Source of the DNA: Roseovarius halotolerans
GTDB taxonomy: Bacteria; Pseudomonadota; Alphaproteobacteria; Rhodobacterales; Rhodobacteraceae
Reading direction: 5' to 3'
DNA length: 64,000 bases
Assembly: GCF_900172255.1 (NCBI RefSeq)
Contig: NZ_FWFU01000003.1
Coordinates: forward strand, 496,001 to 560,000
Of the stretch, positions 6,406 to 14,891 are shown piece by piece. A program made the translations under genes and the position numbers. How positions within the stretch are numbered: position 1 is the stretch's first letter; the number at the start of each line of letters is the position of its first letter. The notes below the pieces were generated by a model. That model saw only the letters and a program-made list of their open reading frames with translations, did not search any database and had not been told where the DNA came from.

Positions 6406-7377
6406 ATGCCGGATTCTGTGCCAAATACTCCCACTATGGCAAATGTCACGTTCATATTGTTCCCGCAATTCCAGATGCTGGCCTATGTTCTGGCAACCGA
6501 AACACTGCGCGTGGCCAACAAATGCGCAGGTAGTGAGGTGTTTTTCTGGCAAACACGGTCCGCTACAAATCTCCCGGTTCAAGCGTCAAACGGCGCGCTG
6601 ATCGCCCCGGACACGGTCGACTGGCAAGGCAGACCAGAGGCGGATCTAATACTACTGTGCGCCGGATACGATCCCCTGGACCATCTGACAGCGCGGGTGC
6701 GCGCTTTTGCGTCGCGTGCCAAGACACGCCAATGTGTGATCGGCGGTGTTGATACTGGGACGGTAATTCTTGCAGAGCTGGGTTTGCTGGATGGCACAAA
6801 AGCCGTGCTGCACTATGAAGCGGAAGCTACATTTCGCGAAGGCTGGCCCGAAATCGAAATCAGCGATCAAATATACTGTTTGGACGGGCGACGGCTCACG
6901 GCAGCCGGCGGCACAGCGACAGGCGATGCAGTTCTGGCCTGGATTGCCCGCGATGTTGACAGCGACCTCGCATCGGTCACCGCGAACGGTATGGTGCACG
7001 GTGAGGTTAGGCGCAGCGAGACCCCACAACGCAGCCCGAAAACAGCTGACCCCGTGCTTCTGCGGATGCACCAGCTTATGGTCGAAAACGTGTCAGAGCC
7101 TGTTTCGATAAAGGAAATATGCGGGCGCTTGTGCGAATCGGAAAAGAAGCTGCGCCGACGCTGTCTGGCAACATACAATCAGACACCCTCTGCCTATTAC
7201 CAAGCACGAAGGCTGGAGGTCGGATACCATTTCATTACCAATTCCCAGCTATCCATTACCGAGATCGCGCGGACCAGCGGTTTTGAGTCTCTCTCGAGTT
7301 TCTCGCGCGCAATACGCATTCACTACGGGTCTTCGCCAAAACAGATACGCAAGCGGACCTCGAAGCCAAAAATCTGA
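6406..7377 (+). CDS. GlxA/GbdR-type transcriptional regulator (DJ-1/PfpI + AraC HTH)
   Basis: Regulator of 323 aa. Residues 10-190 form a DJ-1/PfpI-like sensor domain. The nucleophile elbow, where enzymes carry Cys, reads GGVDTGT here, as in the regulator branch that includes GbdR, CdhR and ArgR, so the domain should bind a ligand rather than catalyse. Residues 220-320 are an AraC-type double helix-turn-helix (ITEIARTSGFESLSSFSRAIRIHYGSSPKQIRKR). It is divergent from the class II aldolase gene. Known relatives answer to betaine, carnitine or arginine, but the inducer cannot be read from the sequence. A second possible start is ATG 6436. Confidence 0.85.
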   Translation: MPDSVPNTPTMANVTFILFPQFQMLAYVLATETLRVANKCAGSEVFFWQTRSATNLPVQASNGALIAPDTVDWQGRPEADLILLCAGYDPLDHLTARVRAFASRAKTRQCVIGGVDTGTVILAELGLLDGTKAVLHYEAEATFREGWPEIEISDQIYCLDGRRLTAAGGTATGDAVLAWIARDVDSDLASVTANGMVHGEVRRSETPQRSPKTADPVLLRMHQLMVENVSEPVSIKEICGRLCESEKKLRRRCLATYNQTPSAYYQARRLEVGYHFITNSQLSITEIARTSGFESLSSFSRAIRIHYGSSPKQIRKRTSKPKI

Positions 7378-7757
7378 ATGGCAGCAAAGTCCCGCGAAGC
7401 GCGCTATGGAGCCTAGCGGAGCCACTATCCACTCCGGTGCGCGTAGCAGACATTGGGCCAATGCGCAGCGAGCTTCCACTCCCCATCCCTCCACGCCGAT
7501 GACGCCGCGAGTCTGACGGTTTCCGCACACATCCACCAAAAGCCAGAAAGCCCCCGCTCGGCATCCAACCGCCGTTTCGCGCGGGCTGGTCACGGGTCGC
7601 GCCCGACCCTTCCGGCGGGTGGGCCTTTGGGTGGCGGTCTGCCTCGAAGTCATGATTTACCGATGACGGCAGCATTCGCTGGATGAAGGTCTCAACGCCC
7701 GCCGAGGGGCCGGGGCGGCCCTTGTTGACCTTTTTCGGCGTCGCGGCCAAGGTCTGC
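7378..7757. other. Non-coding stretch between regulator and GNAT gene
   Basis: 380 bp with no supported gene. CTATGGAGC near 7405 has a reverse-complement partner GCTCCATAG just after the GNAT gene (near 8294), a short inverted flank that is probably chance or an old repeat remnant. No promoter stands out. Confidence 0.4.
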
Positions 7758-8282
7758 TTTATGGCGTGCCCGCAAGACAACCGACACAGCTCGATTGCAA
7801 TTCGCTCGTATCAAGGAGCAGACCGCATCTGGGTCGAAGACGCCAACGTGCGCTTCTATCGTGCCTTTCACGACTTCGATTCCACCTTCGCGGATGCTGT
7901 GAGCGCGGCATTGGACCTGCTGGAAGGTCAAATGTCAGATGCGCGCAGCCTTTATCTGATCGCCGAGTCCGGTCGTCAGCCTGTTGGCTGCATATTCCTC
8001 AGCGCTGAAACATCGACCGTATCCCGGATACGATTGTTTTATCTTGAAGAGGCATATCGTGGCCGAGGCACCGGAAAGCGTCTTCTGAGCGCCGTCGTGA
8101 CCGCAGCGCGCGAGAAAGGGTTCGAGACAGTTCGTGTTTCGACCTTTGATCGACATCCCGAAGCCTGTCGGCTGTACGAGTCGTTCGGTTTTGAAGCTGT
8201 GAGCACTGCCCGGTCCAAGGCTTTCGGCAAGGATATGCGACAGGTGGACTATGAACTGCTGCTGGTTGGCGGAGCCTTGTAG
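7758..8282 (+). CDS. GNAT family N-acetyltransferase
   Basis: Acetyl-CoA-dependent acetyltransferase of 174 aa. Motif A is RIRLFYLEEAYRGRGTGKRLL, with the RGRGTG pyrophosphate-binding loop; motif B follows (FETVRVSTFDRHPEACRLYESFGFE). The sequence resembles the acetyltransferase half of MarR-GNAT fusions but stands alone. ATG 7758 is preferred (AAGG 8 nt upstream) over ATG 7683, which would add a low-complexity leader. Substrate unknown; it sits in an accessory stretch with no operon partner. Confidence 0.75.
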   Translation, partial: FMACPQDNRHSSIAIRSYQGADRIWVEDANVRFYRAFHDFDSTFADAVSAALDLLEGQMSDARSLYLIAESGRQPVGCIFLSAETSTVSRIRLFYLEEAYRGRGTGKRLLSAVVTAAREKGFETVRVSTFDRHPEACRLYESFGFEAVSTARSKAFGKDMRQVDYELLLVGGAL

Positions 8283-8440
8283 CGCTTCAGGCGCTCCATA
8301 GTCCTGCGAAAGCGAAGACGCGCTTTTCCGAGAAGGAAGGCTTCATCCTCGTCCGCAAGGATGCCGCGCGACGGCCCCTGCCCCTGCCTCGTCATTCTGG
8401 CGCAAAGAGCGGTTTGGTGTGGCTTTGGCAGCGATCCGGT

Positions 8441-8773
8441 TCAGGACTTGCCGAACAGGTTCTTTGCGCCTTCGTCGGCGCGCACCGGGATGGTTGCGTG
8501 ATCGGGGCGCATCACGTGCTGGCGCAGGCCGCCATGATGGTCGTCGTCGTCATCGTCCTTGAGACGCATGACCGCGATGCCGAACTGCACCCCGGCAAAG
8601 ATGATCCCGTTCGATATCCAGAGGATCACCACCGCAAGCAGACCCTTGTCGGAATGCGACACCAGGTGCCAGAGATTGGCGACGTCGAACCACAGAAGCA
8701 TCGCCACAAACGCCGCCGCGATTCCGAACCCGATGGCGACATGGGTGATGTAGAGGCGAATGAGCTTGGGCAT
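8441..8773 (-). CDS. Small two-helix membrane protein with Asp/His-rich loop
   Basis: Protein of 110 aa. Two transmembrane helices (VAIGFGIAAAFVAMLLWF and LLAVVILWISNGIIFAGVQFGIAVM) are followed by a cytoplasmic or periplasmic tail containing six Asp and two His in a row (RLKDDDDDDHHGGL), which could bind divalent metal. The start ATG 8773 has GAAGGAG 8 nt upstream. No family function is recognised. It lies downstream of, and on the same strand as, the SulP gene (107 bp gap). Confidence 0.75.
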   Translation of the reverse strand: MPKLIRLYITHVAIGFGIAAAFVAMLLWFDVANLWHLVSHSDKGLLAVVILWISNGIIFAGVQFGIAVMRLKDDDDDDHHGGLRQHVMRPDHATIPVRADEGAKNLFGKS

Positions 8774-8880
8774 GTGGACGACTCCTTCTGCTTGCCTTGA
8801 AACATAACACCTCACTGGAATGTGACAAGTGAAAGGCGCCCAAAACCCCGTCGGGTGGCGAAACATCGCAGGGCAAGCGC

Positions 8881-10143
8881 CTATCTTTCAGGCGTCGACC
8901 AGTCCTTTGGCGGTTCGGGACGCCGCCGCAGGCGCAGCGCGAGCCCGACGGCCACCCCGACCCCGATCGCCACGGTCAGGTCGGCAACCACGGTCAGGAC
9001 CATCGTGAGCAGCAGGAGCACGAGATCTGAGCGCCGCCCGCGCAAATGTTCGCCCCATTTGTGCGGCTCGCTCATGTTCCAGGCTACGAGGATCAGCAGC
9101 CCGGCCAGCGCGGGCATCGCAAGATACCCGGCCAGCGGCGCGGCAACGAGCATCACCAGCAGGATGGTCAGCGCGTGGACCAGCCCGGCAACGGGGGTCT
9201 TGCCCCCTGCGCGGATATTGGTGGCGGTGCGCGCGATGGCACCGGTGGCGGGCAAGCCGCCAAAGAGCGCCGAACCGATGTTGGCGATGCCTTGCGCCAG
9301 CACTTCGGCATTGGGGCGGTGGCGCGCGCCGATCATCCGGTCCGCAACCATCGCCGAAAGCAGCGATTCGACTCCGGCGAGGAAGGCGATGACCAGTGCG
9401 GAGGGCAGAAGCTCGACCAGGCGGGCCAGGGTGATCTGTGGAATTTCGGGCATCGGCAGGCCCGCAGGCAGTGCGCCGAAGCGCGACTGGATCGTGTCGA
9501 CCGGCAGAGAGGCCAGCGCGACCGCGGCGGATGTCGCCCCCACCGCCACGATCAGCCCCGGATAGCGCGGCGCGGCGCGGCGCAGGACGACAATGAGCAC
9601 CAGCGTCGCAATGCCAATTGCAAGGGCCGAAGGATTGAGCGTCTCGCGCGCGCCCCAGAGTGCTGCGAGCTTGTCGGGGAAATCCGCGGGAACCTCGGCC
9701 ATGTTGAGGCCGAACAGGTCCTTGAGCTGGCTGGTGGCGATGATGATCGCGATGCCGATGGTGAAGCCGTGGATCACCGGCTCGGGGACATAGGCGATGA
9801 GATTGCCCGCCCGAAGCGCCCCAGCCAGCAAGAGGATCCCTCCCGCCATCAGCGTCGCCAGAACCAGCCCGTCATAGCCATGCGCGGCAATGATACCATA
9901 GACCACGACGATGAAGGCACCTGTCGGCCCCCCGATCTGCACGCGGCTACCGCCGAAAAGCGAGATGAGGAAGCCCGCGACGATCGCGGTGACCAGTCCC
10001 TTGGCGGGATCGGCCCCCGAGGCGATGGCGATGGCAAGGCTGAGCGGCAGTGCAACCATCGCGACCGAGACCCCGGCCAGGAGATCGGCGGCAAAAAGCG
10101 CACGGCTATAGCCCTGCATCGTGGTCAGAATCTTGGGTTTCAT
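8881..10143 (-). CDS. SulP family anion transporter lacking a STAS domain
   Basis: Membrane protein of 420 aa with about 10-12 helices. The SulP signature region is present (FGGSRVQIGGPTGAFIVVVYGII and EPVIHGFTIGIAIIIATSQL), and GLPATGAIARTATNIRAGGKTP matches the second conserved half. The family exchanges sulfate, bicarbonate or other anions. Typical bacterial members are 500-600 aa with a C-terminal STAS domain. This protein stops right after the last helix and a short basic tail, so the STAS domain is absent. Substrate unknown; no carbonic anhydrase or sulfate assimilation gene is adjacent. Confidence 0.9.
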   Translation of the reverse strand: MKPKILTTMQGYSRALFAADLLAGVSVAMVALPLSLAIAIASGADPAKGLVTAIVAGFLISLFGGSRVQIGGPTGAFIVVVYGIIAAHGYDGLVLATLMAGGILLLAGALRAGNLIAYVPEPVIHGFTIGIAIIIATSQLKDLFGLNMAEVPADFPDKLAALWGARETLNPSALAIGIATLVLIVVLRRAAPRYPGLIVAVGATSAAVALASLPVDTIQSRFGALPAGLPMPEIPQITLARLVELLPSALVIAFLAGVESLLSAMVADRMIGARHRPNAEVLAQGIANIGSALFGGLPATGAIARTATNIRAGGKTPVAGLVHALTILLVMLVAAPLAGYLAMPALAGLLILVAWNMSEPHKWGEHLRGRRSDLVLLLLTMVLTVVADLTVAIGVGVAVGLALRLRRRPEPPKDWSTPER

Positions 10144-10334
10144 GCCCGCGCGTTCGGCTTTTCAATCGAGATATGACGATTGACTACGCCTCTCGCGGCG
10201 CGGGTGCAAGGCGACTGTCGAGGCCGCGCGTCTTCGGGAAACGTGCCGGATATGGAAATGCCGACTTGGCGCAAGCGACGAATCCACTTTAGATTGACGT
10301 CACTGAAACCGAGTTCAATCAAGAGAGAGTGTTC

Positions 10335-11015
10335 ATGTTCCGTAATCTGATCCTGGCTTTGACCTCCCTGGCCCTTGGCGTGGCCCTGTCTGCCTGTCAA
10401 TCCGATCCCGGCGCGTCATCTGGGGCGCTGCGCCCTGTCGATCCGCGGATCGAAACCTGTAGCGCCGGATCGAGCGTCGCGTTGTCAACCGAAGCGAAGC
10501 TGGATCTCTCGGATTTGCTGACGCGTCAGAATGGCATGGTCAACGCCACGGTGCAGCGCAAGTTGTCCACGATGATTTCAGACGCCGCAGGCGACAGTCT
10601 GACGGGTGCCGACCTTGTGAAGGCGCAAGAGAATTACCTGGCCTGCCTGCGCGACGAGGCCGATCGGAGCGCGCGGGCGAGTGCCCCCTGGAAACACCTG
10701 AGCGATGCCGAATGCAGGGCCGCCTATGCCTGCGAGGATCAGAACATTGCACAGTTCCGCACCTGTCAGGATGTCGCCTTCGAGATGTATCAGGAGGGCG
10801 CCATCGACAAGCCGCGTGCGCGCGCCGCGATCAGCGACTGCCGCGGCGTGATCGCCGACAACCCCGGCTGCTACCAGGCCGGGGCGGGCGCCCAGCTCAA
10901 GACCGCGCGTGCGCTTTGCGCGCAGAAGATCGGGTCGATCTCGGAATATGGGACGTCTGGTGGCGAGGACTATCGGCGCCTCGTCGAGCAGATGAAGGCC
11001 AACGGCCTGATCTGA
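10335..11015 (+). CDS. Predicted lipoprotein of unknown function
   Basis: Protein of 226 aa. The signal peptide ends ALSACQSDP, with lipobox LSAC and acylation at the Cys. The mature part contains many cysteines, including a CRAAYACEDQNIAQFRTCQD segment, which suggests disulfides in the periplasm. ATG 10335 is preferred over the GTG two codons earlier; AAGAGAGA precedes it. No family recognised. Neighbours are the divergent SulP gene and the convergent nusB. Confidence 0.7.
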   Translation: MFRNLILALTSLALGVALSACQSDPGASSGALRPVDPRIETCSAGSSVALSTEAKLDLSDLLTRQNGMVNATVQRKLSTMISDAAGDSLTGADLVKAQENYLACLRDEADRSARASAPWKHLSDAECRAAYACEDQNIAQFRTCQDVAFEMYQEGAIDKPRARAAISDCRGVIADNPGCYQAGAGAQLKTARALCAQKIGSISEYGTSGGEDYRRLVEQMKANGLI

Positions 11016-11036
11016 GCGCCCTGCCCTGCCCCTCGC

Positions 11037-11519
11037 TCAGAACGCTTCGGGACGGGCCTCGCGGGCCATGTGGTCAAGCACGGCGTTGACGAATTTCGAT
11101 TCCTTGCCCTCGGGGTAGAAGCTCTTGGCGATGTCGACGAATTCCATGATCACCACCTTGGGTGGCGTATCGGATTGCGTCATCTCCGCCCCGGCCGCGC
11201 GAAACAGGGCGCGCAGGGTCGGGTCGATCCGGGCGATCGGCCATTTCGCCACCAGCGCGCGGTCGGTCATCTGGTCGATCGTCGCCTGCCAGTTCACCGC
11301 GTCGCGCATCAGCTGGGCGAAAAGCACATGGTCGCCCTCGGCCATGTCGCCCTCGTCGTAATGCGCGCCAAAGCGGAATTCCTCGAATTCGCGGATCACG
11401 CTGTCGACGGTCTGCTGGCTCGATTCCATCTGGAACAGCGCCTGCACGGCATAGAGGCGCGCCGCCGAGCGCATCTTGCGGCGCTGGTTGCCGGAAATCT
11501 TCTGGTCGTCGGTACTCAT
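11037..11519 (-). CDS. nusB: Transcription antitermination factor NusB
   Basis: All-helical RNA-binding protein of 160 aa that joins NusE (S10) on boxA in rRNA antitermination. RSAARLYAVQALFQME is the classic N-terminal motif, and the C-terminal part has FVDIAKSFYPEGKESKFVNAVLDHM. The start ATG overlaps the ribH stop in an ATGA (11516-11519), so translation is coupled. ribH-nusB adjacency is widely conserved. Confidence 0.95.
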   Translation of the reverse strand: MSTDDQKISGNQRRKMRSAARLYAVQALFQMESSQQTVDSVIREFEEFRFGAHYDEGDMAEGDHVLFAQLMRDAVNWQATIDQMTDRALVAKWPIARIDPTLRALFRAAGAEMTQSDTPPKVVIMEFVDIAKSFYPEGKESKFVNAVLDHMAREARPEAF

Positions 11520-12061
11520 GCCTTGGGGTTGTCCTTGAGCTCGCCTGCCAGCTTGTATTCCTCGGTGGCGGGCATGAAGCCCACCCCCTTGCGCCGGCCG
11601 CCCCACTTACGGGTGAGCGCGACCAGATGCAAGGCCGCTGTGGCCGCCCCGGCACCCTTGTTCATCCGCGCGGGATCGGCGCGGGCCTCGGCCTGATCGC
11701 GGTTCTCGACGGTCAGGATGCCGTTGCCGATGCAGAGGCCCTGCAGACCCAGAAGCGTCAGCGCGCGCGAGCTGTCGTTGCATACGGTCTCGTAATGGGT
11801 GGTTTCGCCACGGATCACGCAGCCAAGCGCCACGTAACCGTCGAAATTCGAGAGCCGCTCGGCGATGGTGATGGCGCTGGGAAGTTCCAGCGCACCGGGC
11901 ACCTCGACAAGATCGTGGCTGGCGCCGGCGGCCTCGATCTCGGCACGGGCGCCGGCGATCAGCTGGTCGGCGATGTCGCGATAGAAGGGCGCGACCACGA
12001 TCAGCAGTTTCACGGGCTTGTCGAATGCGGGGCGCGGCAGGGTGTAATCGGTATCGGCCAT
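11516..12061 (-). CDS. ribH: 6,7-dimethyl-8-ribityllumazine synthase
   Basis: Penultimate enzyme of riboflavin synthesis, 181 aa, which joins the DHBP product of RibB with the ribitylamino-pyrimidinedione. Visible motifs are VPGALELPSAI, GYVALGCVIRGETTHYETVCNDSSRAL (substrate-binding loop with catalytic His) and GNGILTVENRDQAEARA. ATG 12061 lies 7 bp after the ribBA stop. The C-terminus is longer than usual by about 20 residues (WGGRRKGVGFMPATEEYK). Operon ribBA-ribH-nusB. Confidence 0.95.
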   Translation of the reverse strand: MADTDYTLPRPAFDKPVKLLIVVAPFYRDIADQLIAGARAEIEAAGASHDLVEVPGALELPSAITIAERLSNFDGYVALGCVIRGETTHYETVCNDSSRALTLLGLQGLCIGNGILTVENRDQAEARADPARMNKGAGAATAALHLVALTRKWGGRRKGVGFMPATEEYKLAGELKDNPKA

Positions 12062-12068
12062 GAAACGT

Positions 12069-13220
12069 CTATCCTTCGCTGAGGGGCCGGGTGCCGGTGA
12101 TGCGGATGCCATAGGCATCAAGACCCAGATAGCGGGTTTCAGGGCTGTCGGACAGCAGGATCAGATCATGCAGCCCCATGTTGGACATGATCTGCGCGCC
12201 AAGGCCGGTCTGCTTGATGGTGCGCGGGCCGTCATCCTCGGCCAGTTCCTGTGCGAGGCTGGGCCGGGGCTGGCGAAAGAGGAACACCGCGCCGCGCCCC
12301 TCGGCGGCGATCATGCGCATGGCGCGGGGCAGCTTGGCGGTGGGGCCGCTTTCGGTCGCGGCAAGGCCGACGCCCAGAACGTCCTCGAGCACATTGAGCG
12401 CGTGGGTGCGCGCCAGAACCGGCTGGCCGTCGAAGATGTCGCCCTTGATCAGCACCACATGTTCGGTGCCGGTGATCTGGTCGGCAAAGAGGCGCATTTC
12501 CCATTCGCCGCCGTGGCTGGAATGGACGGTATCGCGGCGCACTTCGCGCACCAGGTTGTCGTGCTTGTGGCGATAGGCGATCAGGTCCGAGATCGTGCCG
12601 ATCTTGAGCCCGTGGGTTTCGGCAAAGCCCACAAGGTCGGGCAGCCGCGCCATGGTGCCGTCTTCCTTCATGATCTCGCAGATCACCCCGGCGGGCTTGA
12701 GCCCCGCAAGGCGCGCGATATCGACCGATGCCTCGGTATGGCCGGCGCGCACCAGCACCCCGCCCTGACGGGCGCGCAGCGGAAAGACGTGACCGGGCGT
12801 CGCGATCTGCGCGGCGCTGTTCTGTTCGTTGATCGCCACGGCGATGGTATGGGCGCGATCGGCGGCGGAAATGCCGGTGGTCACGCCCTCGCGCGCCTCG
12901 ATCGACACGGTGAAGGCGGTTTCCATGCGCGAGGAGTTGTTGACCGCCATCATCGGCAGGCCAAGCTGGCCGATCCGCTCGGCGGTCATCGGCAGGCAGA
13001 TCAGCCCGCGCCCGTGGGTGGCCATGAAATTCACCGCTTCGGGGGTCGCGAATTCGGCAGCGATCACCAGGTCGCCCTCGTTCTCGCGGTCCTCGTGATC
13101 GACAAGGATGAACATGCGTCCGGCGCGGGCCTCGGCGATGATCTCTTCGGTGGGCGAGATATGCGCCTGAAGGCTTTGCTCGGTCTCGCCCGGCTTCTCG
13201 AAGGGCATGGTGTCGGACAT
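12069..13220 (-). CDS. ribB: RibBA-type protein: active DHBP synthase fused to degenerate GTP cyclohydrolase II domain
   Basis: Protein of 383 aa. Residues 20-210 form a 3,4-dihydroxy-2-butanone 4-phosphate synthase with intact catalytic motifs [11 protein letters not shown] and [13 protein letters not shown]. Residues 215-383 align with GTP cyclohydrolase II, but the zinc motif region (normally containing C-x-SECLTGD and RCDCG) reads [19 protein letters not shown] and contains no Cys. The second domain therefore cannot bind catalytic zinc and should not hydrolyse GTP. A separate RibA is expected elsewhere. First gene of ribB-ribH-nusB. Confidence 0.92.
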   Translation of the reverse strand: MSDTMPFEKPGETEQSLQAHISPTEEIIAEARAGRMFILVDHEDRENEGDLVIAAEFATPEAVNFMATHGRGLICLPMTAERIGQLGLPMMAVNNSSRMETAFTVSIEAREGVTTGISAADRAHTIAVAINEQNSAAQIATPGHVFPLRARQGGVLVRAGHTEASVDIARLAGLKPAGVICEIMKEDGTMARLPDLVGFAETHGLKIGTISDLIAYRHKHDNLVREVRRDTVHSSHGGEWEMRLFADQITGTEHVVLIKGDIFDGQPVLARTHALNVLEDVLGVGLAATESGPTAKLPRAMRMIAAEGRGAVFLFRQPRPSLAQELAEDDGPRTIKQTGLGAQIMSNMGLHDLILLSDSPETRYLGLDAYGIRITGTRPLSEG

Positions 13221-13299
13221 GGGCTTTCCCCTTGGGTTCTGCGTCTGGGCAGATACCGCAGGCGGCGCAGCTTGGCCAGAGGCGATGTCGGCTTCGTGC

Positions 13300-14580
13300 T
13301 CAGTCCATCCGCTTTCGGATGCGGCGCACCATCCACCAGACCGCGCCCACGACGGGCGGTGTCGCCAGGGCCATCAGCATCCCCTTGCTGAGGTCCAGCG
13401 GACCGGCCAGCGGATACAGCATGTAGCCCGCCAGCGACACGGCGTAATAGCTGATCGCGACCACGCTCAACCCCTCCACCGTCTTTTGCAGGCGCAGCTG
13501 CATGTCGGCGCGCCGGTCCATGCTGGCCAGGAGCGACTGGTTCTGGGCGCTGCGGTCCACATCGACCCGCGTGCGCAGCAACTCGCCCGCGCGCATCGCC
13601 CTGTCGGCCATGGCATTGAGCCGGTCCTGCGCGGAATTGACGGTGCGCATGGCCGGATCGTAGCGGCGCATCATGAATTCCGAAAAGGTCTGGCGGCCCT
13701 CGAAACGCTGTTCGCGCAGCACCGCGATGCGCTGCTCGACGATGTTCTTGTAAGCCTCGGTCGCGCCGAAACGGAACGAGGAATGCGCCACCATCCCCTC
13801 GAGCTCGGCCGAGATCGACAACAGCCGCGTCAAGGTCTCCTCGGCGCTGGCGGTGGCGCCCGTCATGTCGCCGATCATGCGGCTGAGTTCGGCATCGAGC
13901 TCGCCCATGCGCGGGCTCATGTCCCGTGCGCGCGAGAAGCCCAACATCGACATCGCCTTGTAGGTCTCGATCTCGCAGAGGCGCTGCACCACCCTGCCGA
14001 TCCGCCGCTCGCCGGTGCCCGGCGCGACGGTGACGGCAAAGCGCAGGTGCCCCGCCGGATCGATGCGGAAATCCCCCGCCACCACGGCGGCGTCATCGAG
14101 CACCCGTGCCACCGCGACGCTTTCGGCGACGAACCATTCGGCAACCTCGTCGCGGGTGGTCTCCTTGTCCTTCCAGGGGCTGATGCGGATCAGCGCCGAC
14201 GTCATCCGCACCCCCGGCGCCTCCGAGAGCCAGTCATCGGGGAAGACCTCGAAATCGCGCGGATCGAACGGGCGCGAACTCAGCCCGTCGGTATAGGCGG
14301 TGTAGGTGACGAACTCGGTATGGCTTTCCCATTTGAGCGTATGGCGCCCGATACGCCCGAAATAATGCGTGGCGCCGGGCTGCGGATGGGGCGCGCCGTG
14401 CCGGTCGAGCAGCGCGATCAGATGGGCCATGTCCGCATCGCGATCCCGTGCGGCGGCGCCTTCGGCCCGCTTGACCGCGAGATAGGCCGCGGTCGAGGGC
14501 GCGCGCATCGTCGGGAACGGGCGCGCATGCAGCTCATTGGCAAGGCGATAGCGCAGTGGGTGATCTTCGATCGGCGACAT
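13300..14580 (-). CDS. DUF3422 family membrane-anchored protein
   Basis: Protein of 426 aa beginning with the family hallmark DHPLRYRLANELHARPFPTM. It has a long soluble domain with predicted coiled-coil content (about residues 230-360) and two C-terminal transmembrane helices (VVAISYYAVSLAGYMLYPLAG and GMLMALATPPVVGAVWWMVRRI). DUF3422 proteins are common in proteobacteria and functionally uncharacterised; the topology suggests an inner-membrane protein with a large cytoplasmic head. Confidence 0.88.
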   Translation of the reverse strand: MSPIEDHPLRYRLANELHARPFPTMRAPSTAAYLAVKRAEGAAARDRDADMAHLIALLDRHGAPHPQPGATHYFGRIGRHTLKWESHTEFVTYTAYTDGLSSRPFDPRDFEVFPDDWLSEAPGVRMTSALIRISPWKDKETTRDEVAEWFVAESVAVARVLDDAAVVAGDFRIDPAGHLRFAVTVAPGTGERRIGRVVQRLCEIETYKAMSMLGFSRARDMSPRMGELDAELSRMIGDMTGATASAEETLTRLLSISAELEGMVAHSSFRFGATEAYKNIVEQRIAVLREQRFEGRQTFSEFMMRRYDPAMRTVNSAQDRLNAMADRAMRAGELLRTRVDVDRSAQNQSLLASMDRRADMQLRLQKTVEGLSVVAISYYAVSLAGYMLYPLAGPLDLSKGMLMALATPPVVGAVWWMVRRIRKRMD

Positions 14581-14742
14581 GAGGCGCGCACTCTTTGGGG
14601 CGGTTCGAGGTGCAACCTAGCGGTTCGGGCCGCATTGGAAAACCGGTTTTTCCTGCCAAACCAGCTATTTACCGGCGTACAGCGGTATACCGCACAGGAG
14701 ATGGGCAAAGCACGCCCCGCCGCCCGCCGCCCCCGCCCGCCC

Positions 14743-14789
14743 TTCATCTGGCAAGAAATACCTCGGGGGGTCGGGGGGCTGGCCCCCCG
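14743..14789 (-). repeat. Dispersed 3'-flank repeat, copy A (second stem missing)
   Basis: Read on the minus strand: stem GGGGGGC/GCCCCCC, then directly CCCCCCGAGGTATTT and CCAGATGAAG. Compared with copies at 43246, 53275 and 60600 the middle hairpin is absent. It lies downstream of pntB in the same orientation. The tail matches copy D best. Confidence 0.75.
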
Positions 14790-14820
14790 GCGCGGTCCCT
14801 GCCACAGGCGCATGGGCTGA

Positions 14821-14855
14821 AAAGAAAAGGGGCGCCCCCGAAAGAGCGCCCCTTG
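14821..14855 (-). terminator. Terminator of the pntAB operon
   Basis: On the minus strand AAGGGGCGC (14847-14855 read in reverse) pairs with GCGCCCCTT (14828-14836), 10-nt loop, followed by TTCTTTTC. It sits about 40 bp after the pntB stop. Confidence 0.75.
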
Positions 14856-14891
14856 TCGATCCGCAAGGGGCGGCAGCCCCCCCCGAAAGGA

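Larger units (their letters stand above)
14581..14891. other. Intergenic region with pnt terminator and repeat element copy A
   Basis: 311 bp without a gene between the DUF3422 start and the pntB stop. It contains the pntB terminator (14821-14855) and a degenerate copy of the dispersed repeat (14743-14789). A further GC-rich inverted segment GGGGCGGCAGCCCC lies at 14867-14880. Confidence 0.7.

Noticed and set aside
7405..8302. Short inverted flanks (CTATGGAGC / GCTCCATAG) around the GNAT gene as a mobile element
   Set aside because: Nine bases only, no transposase and no target duplication; more likely chance or remnants of dispersed intergenic sequence.
13221..13299. FMN riboswitch upstream of ribBA
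   Set aside because: The gap to the neighbouring gene is only 79 bp and lacks the conserved RFN element core.
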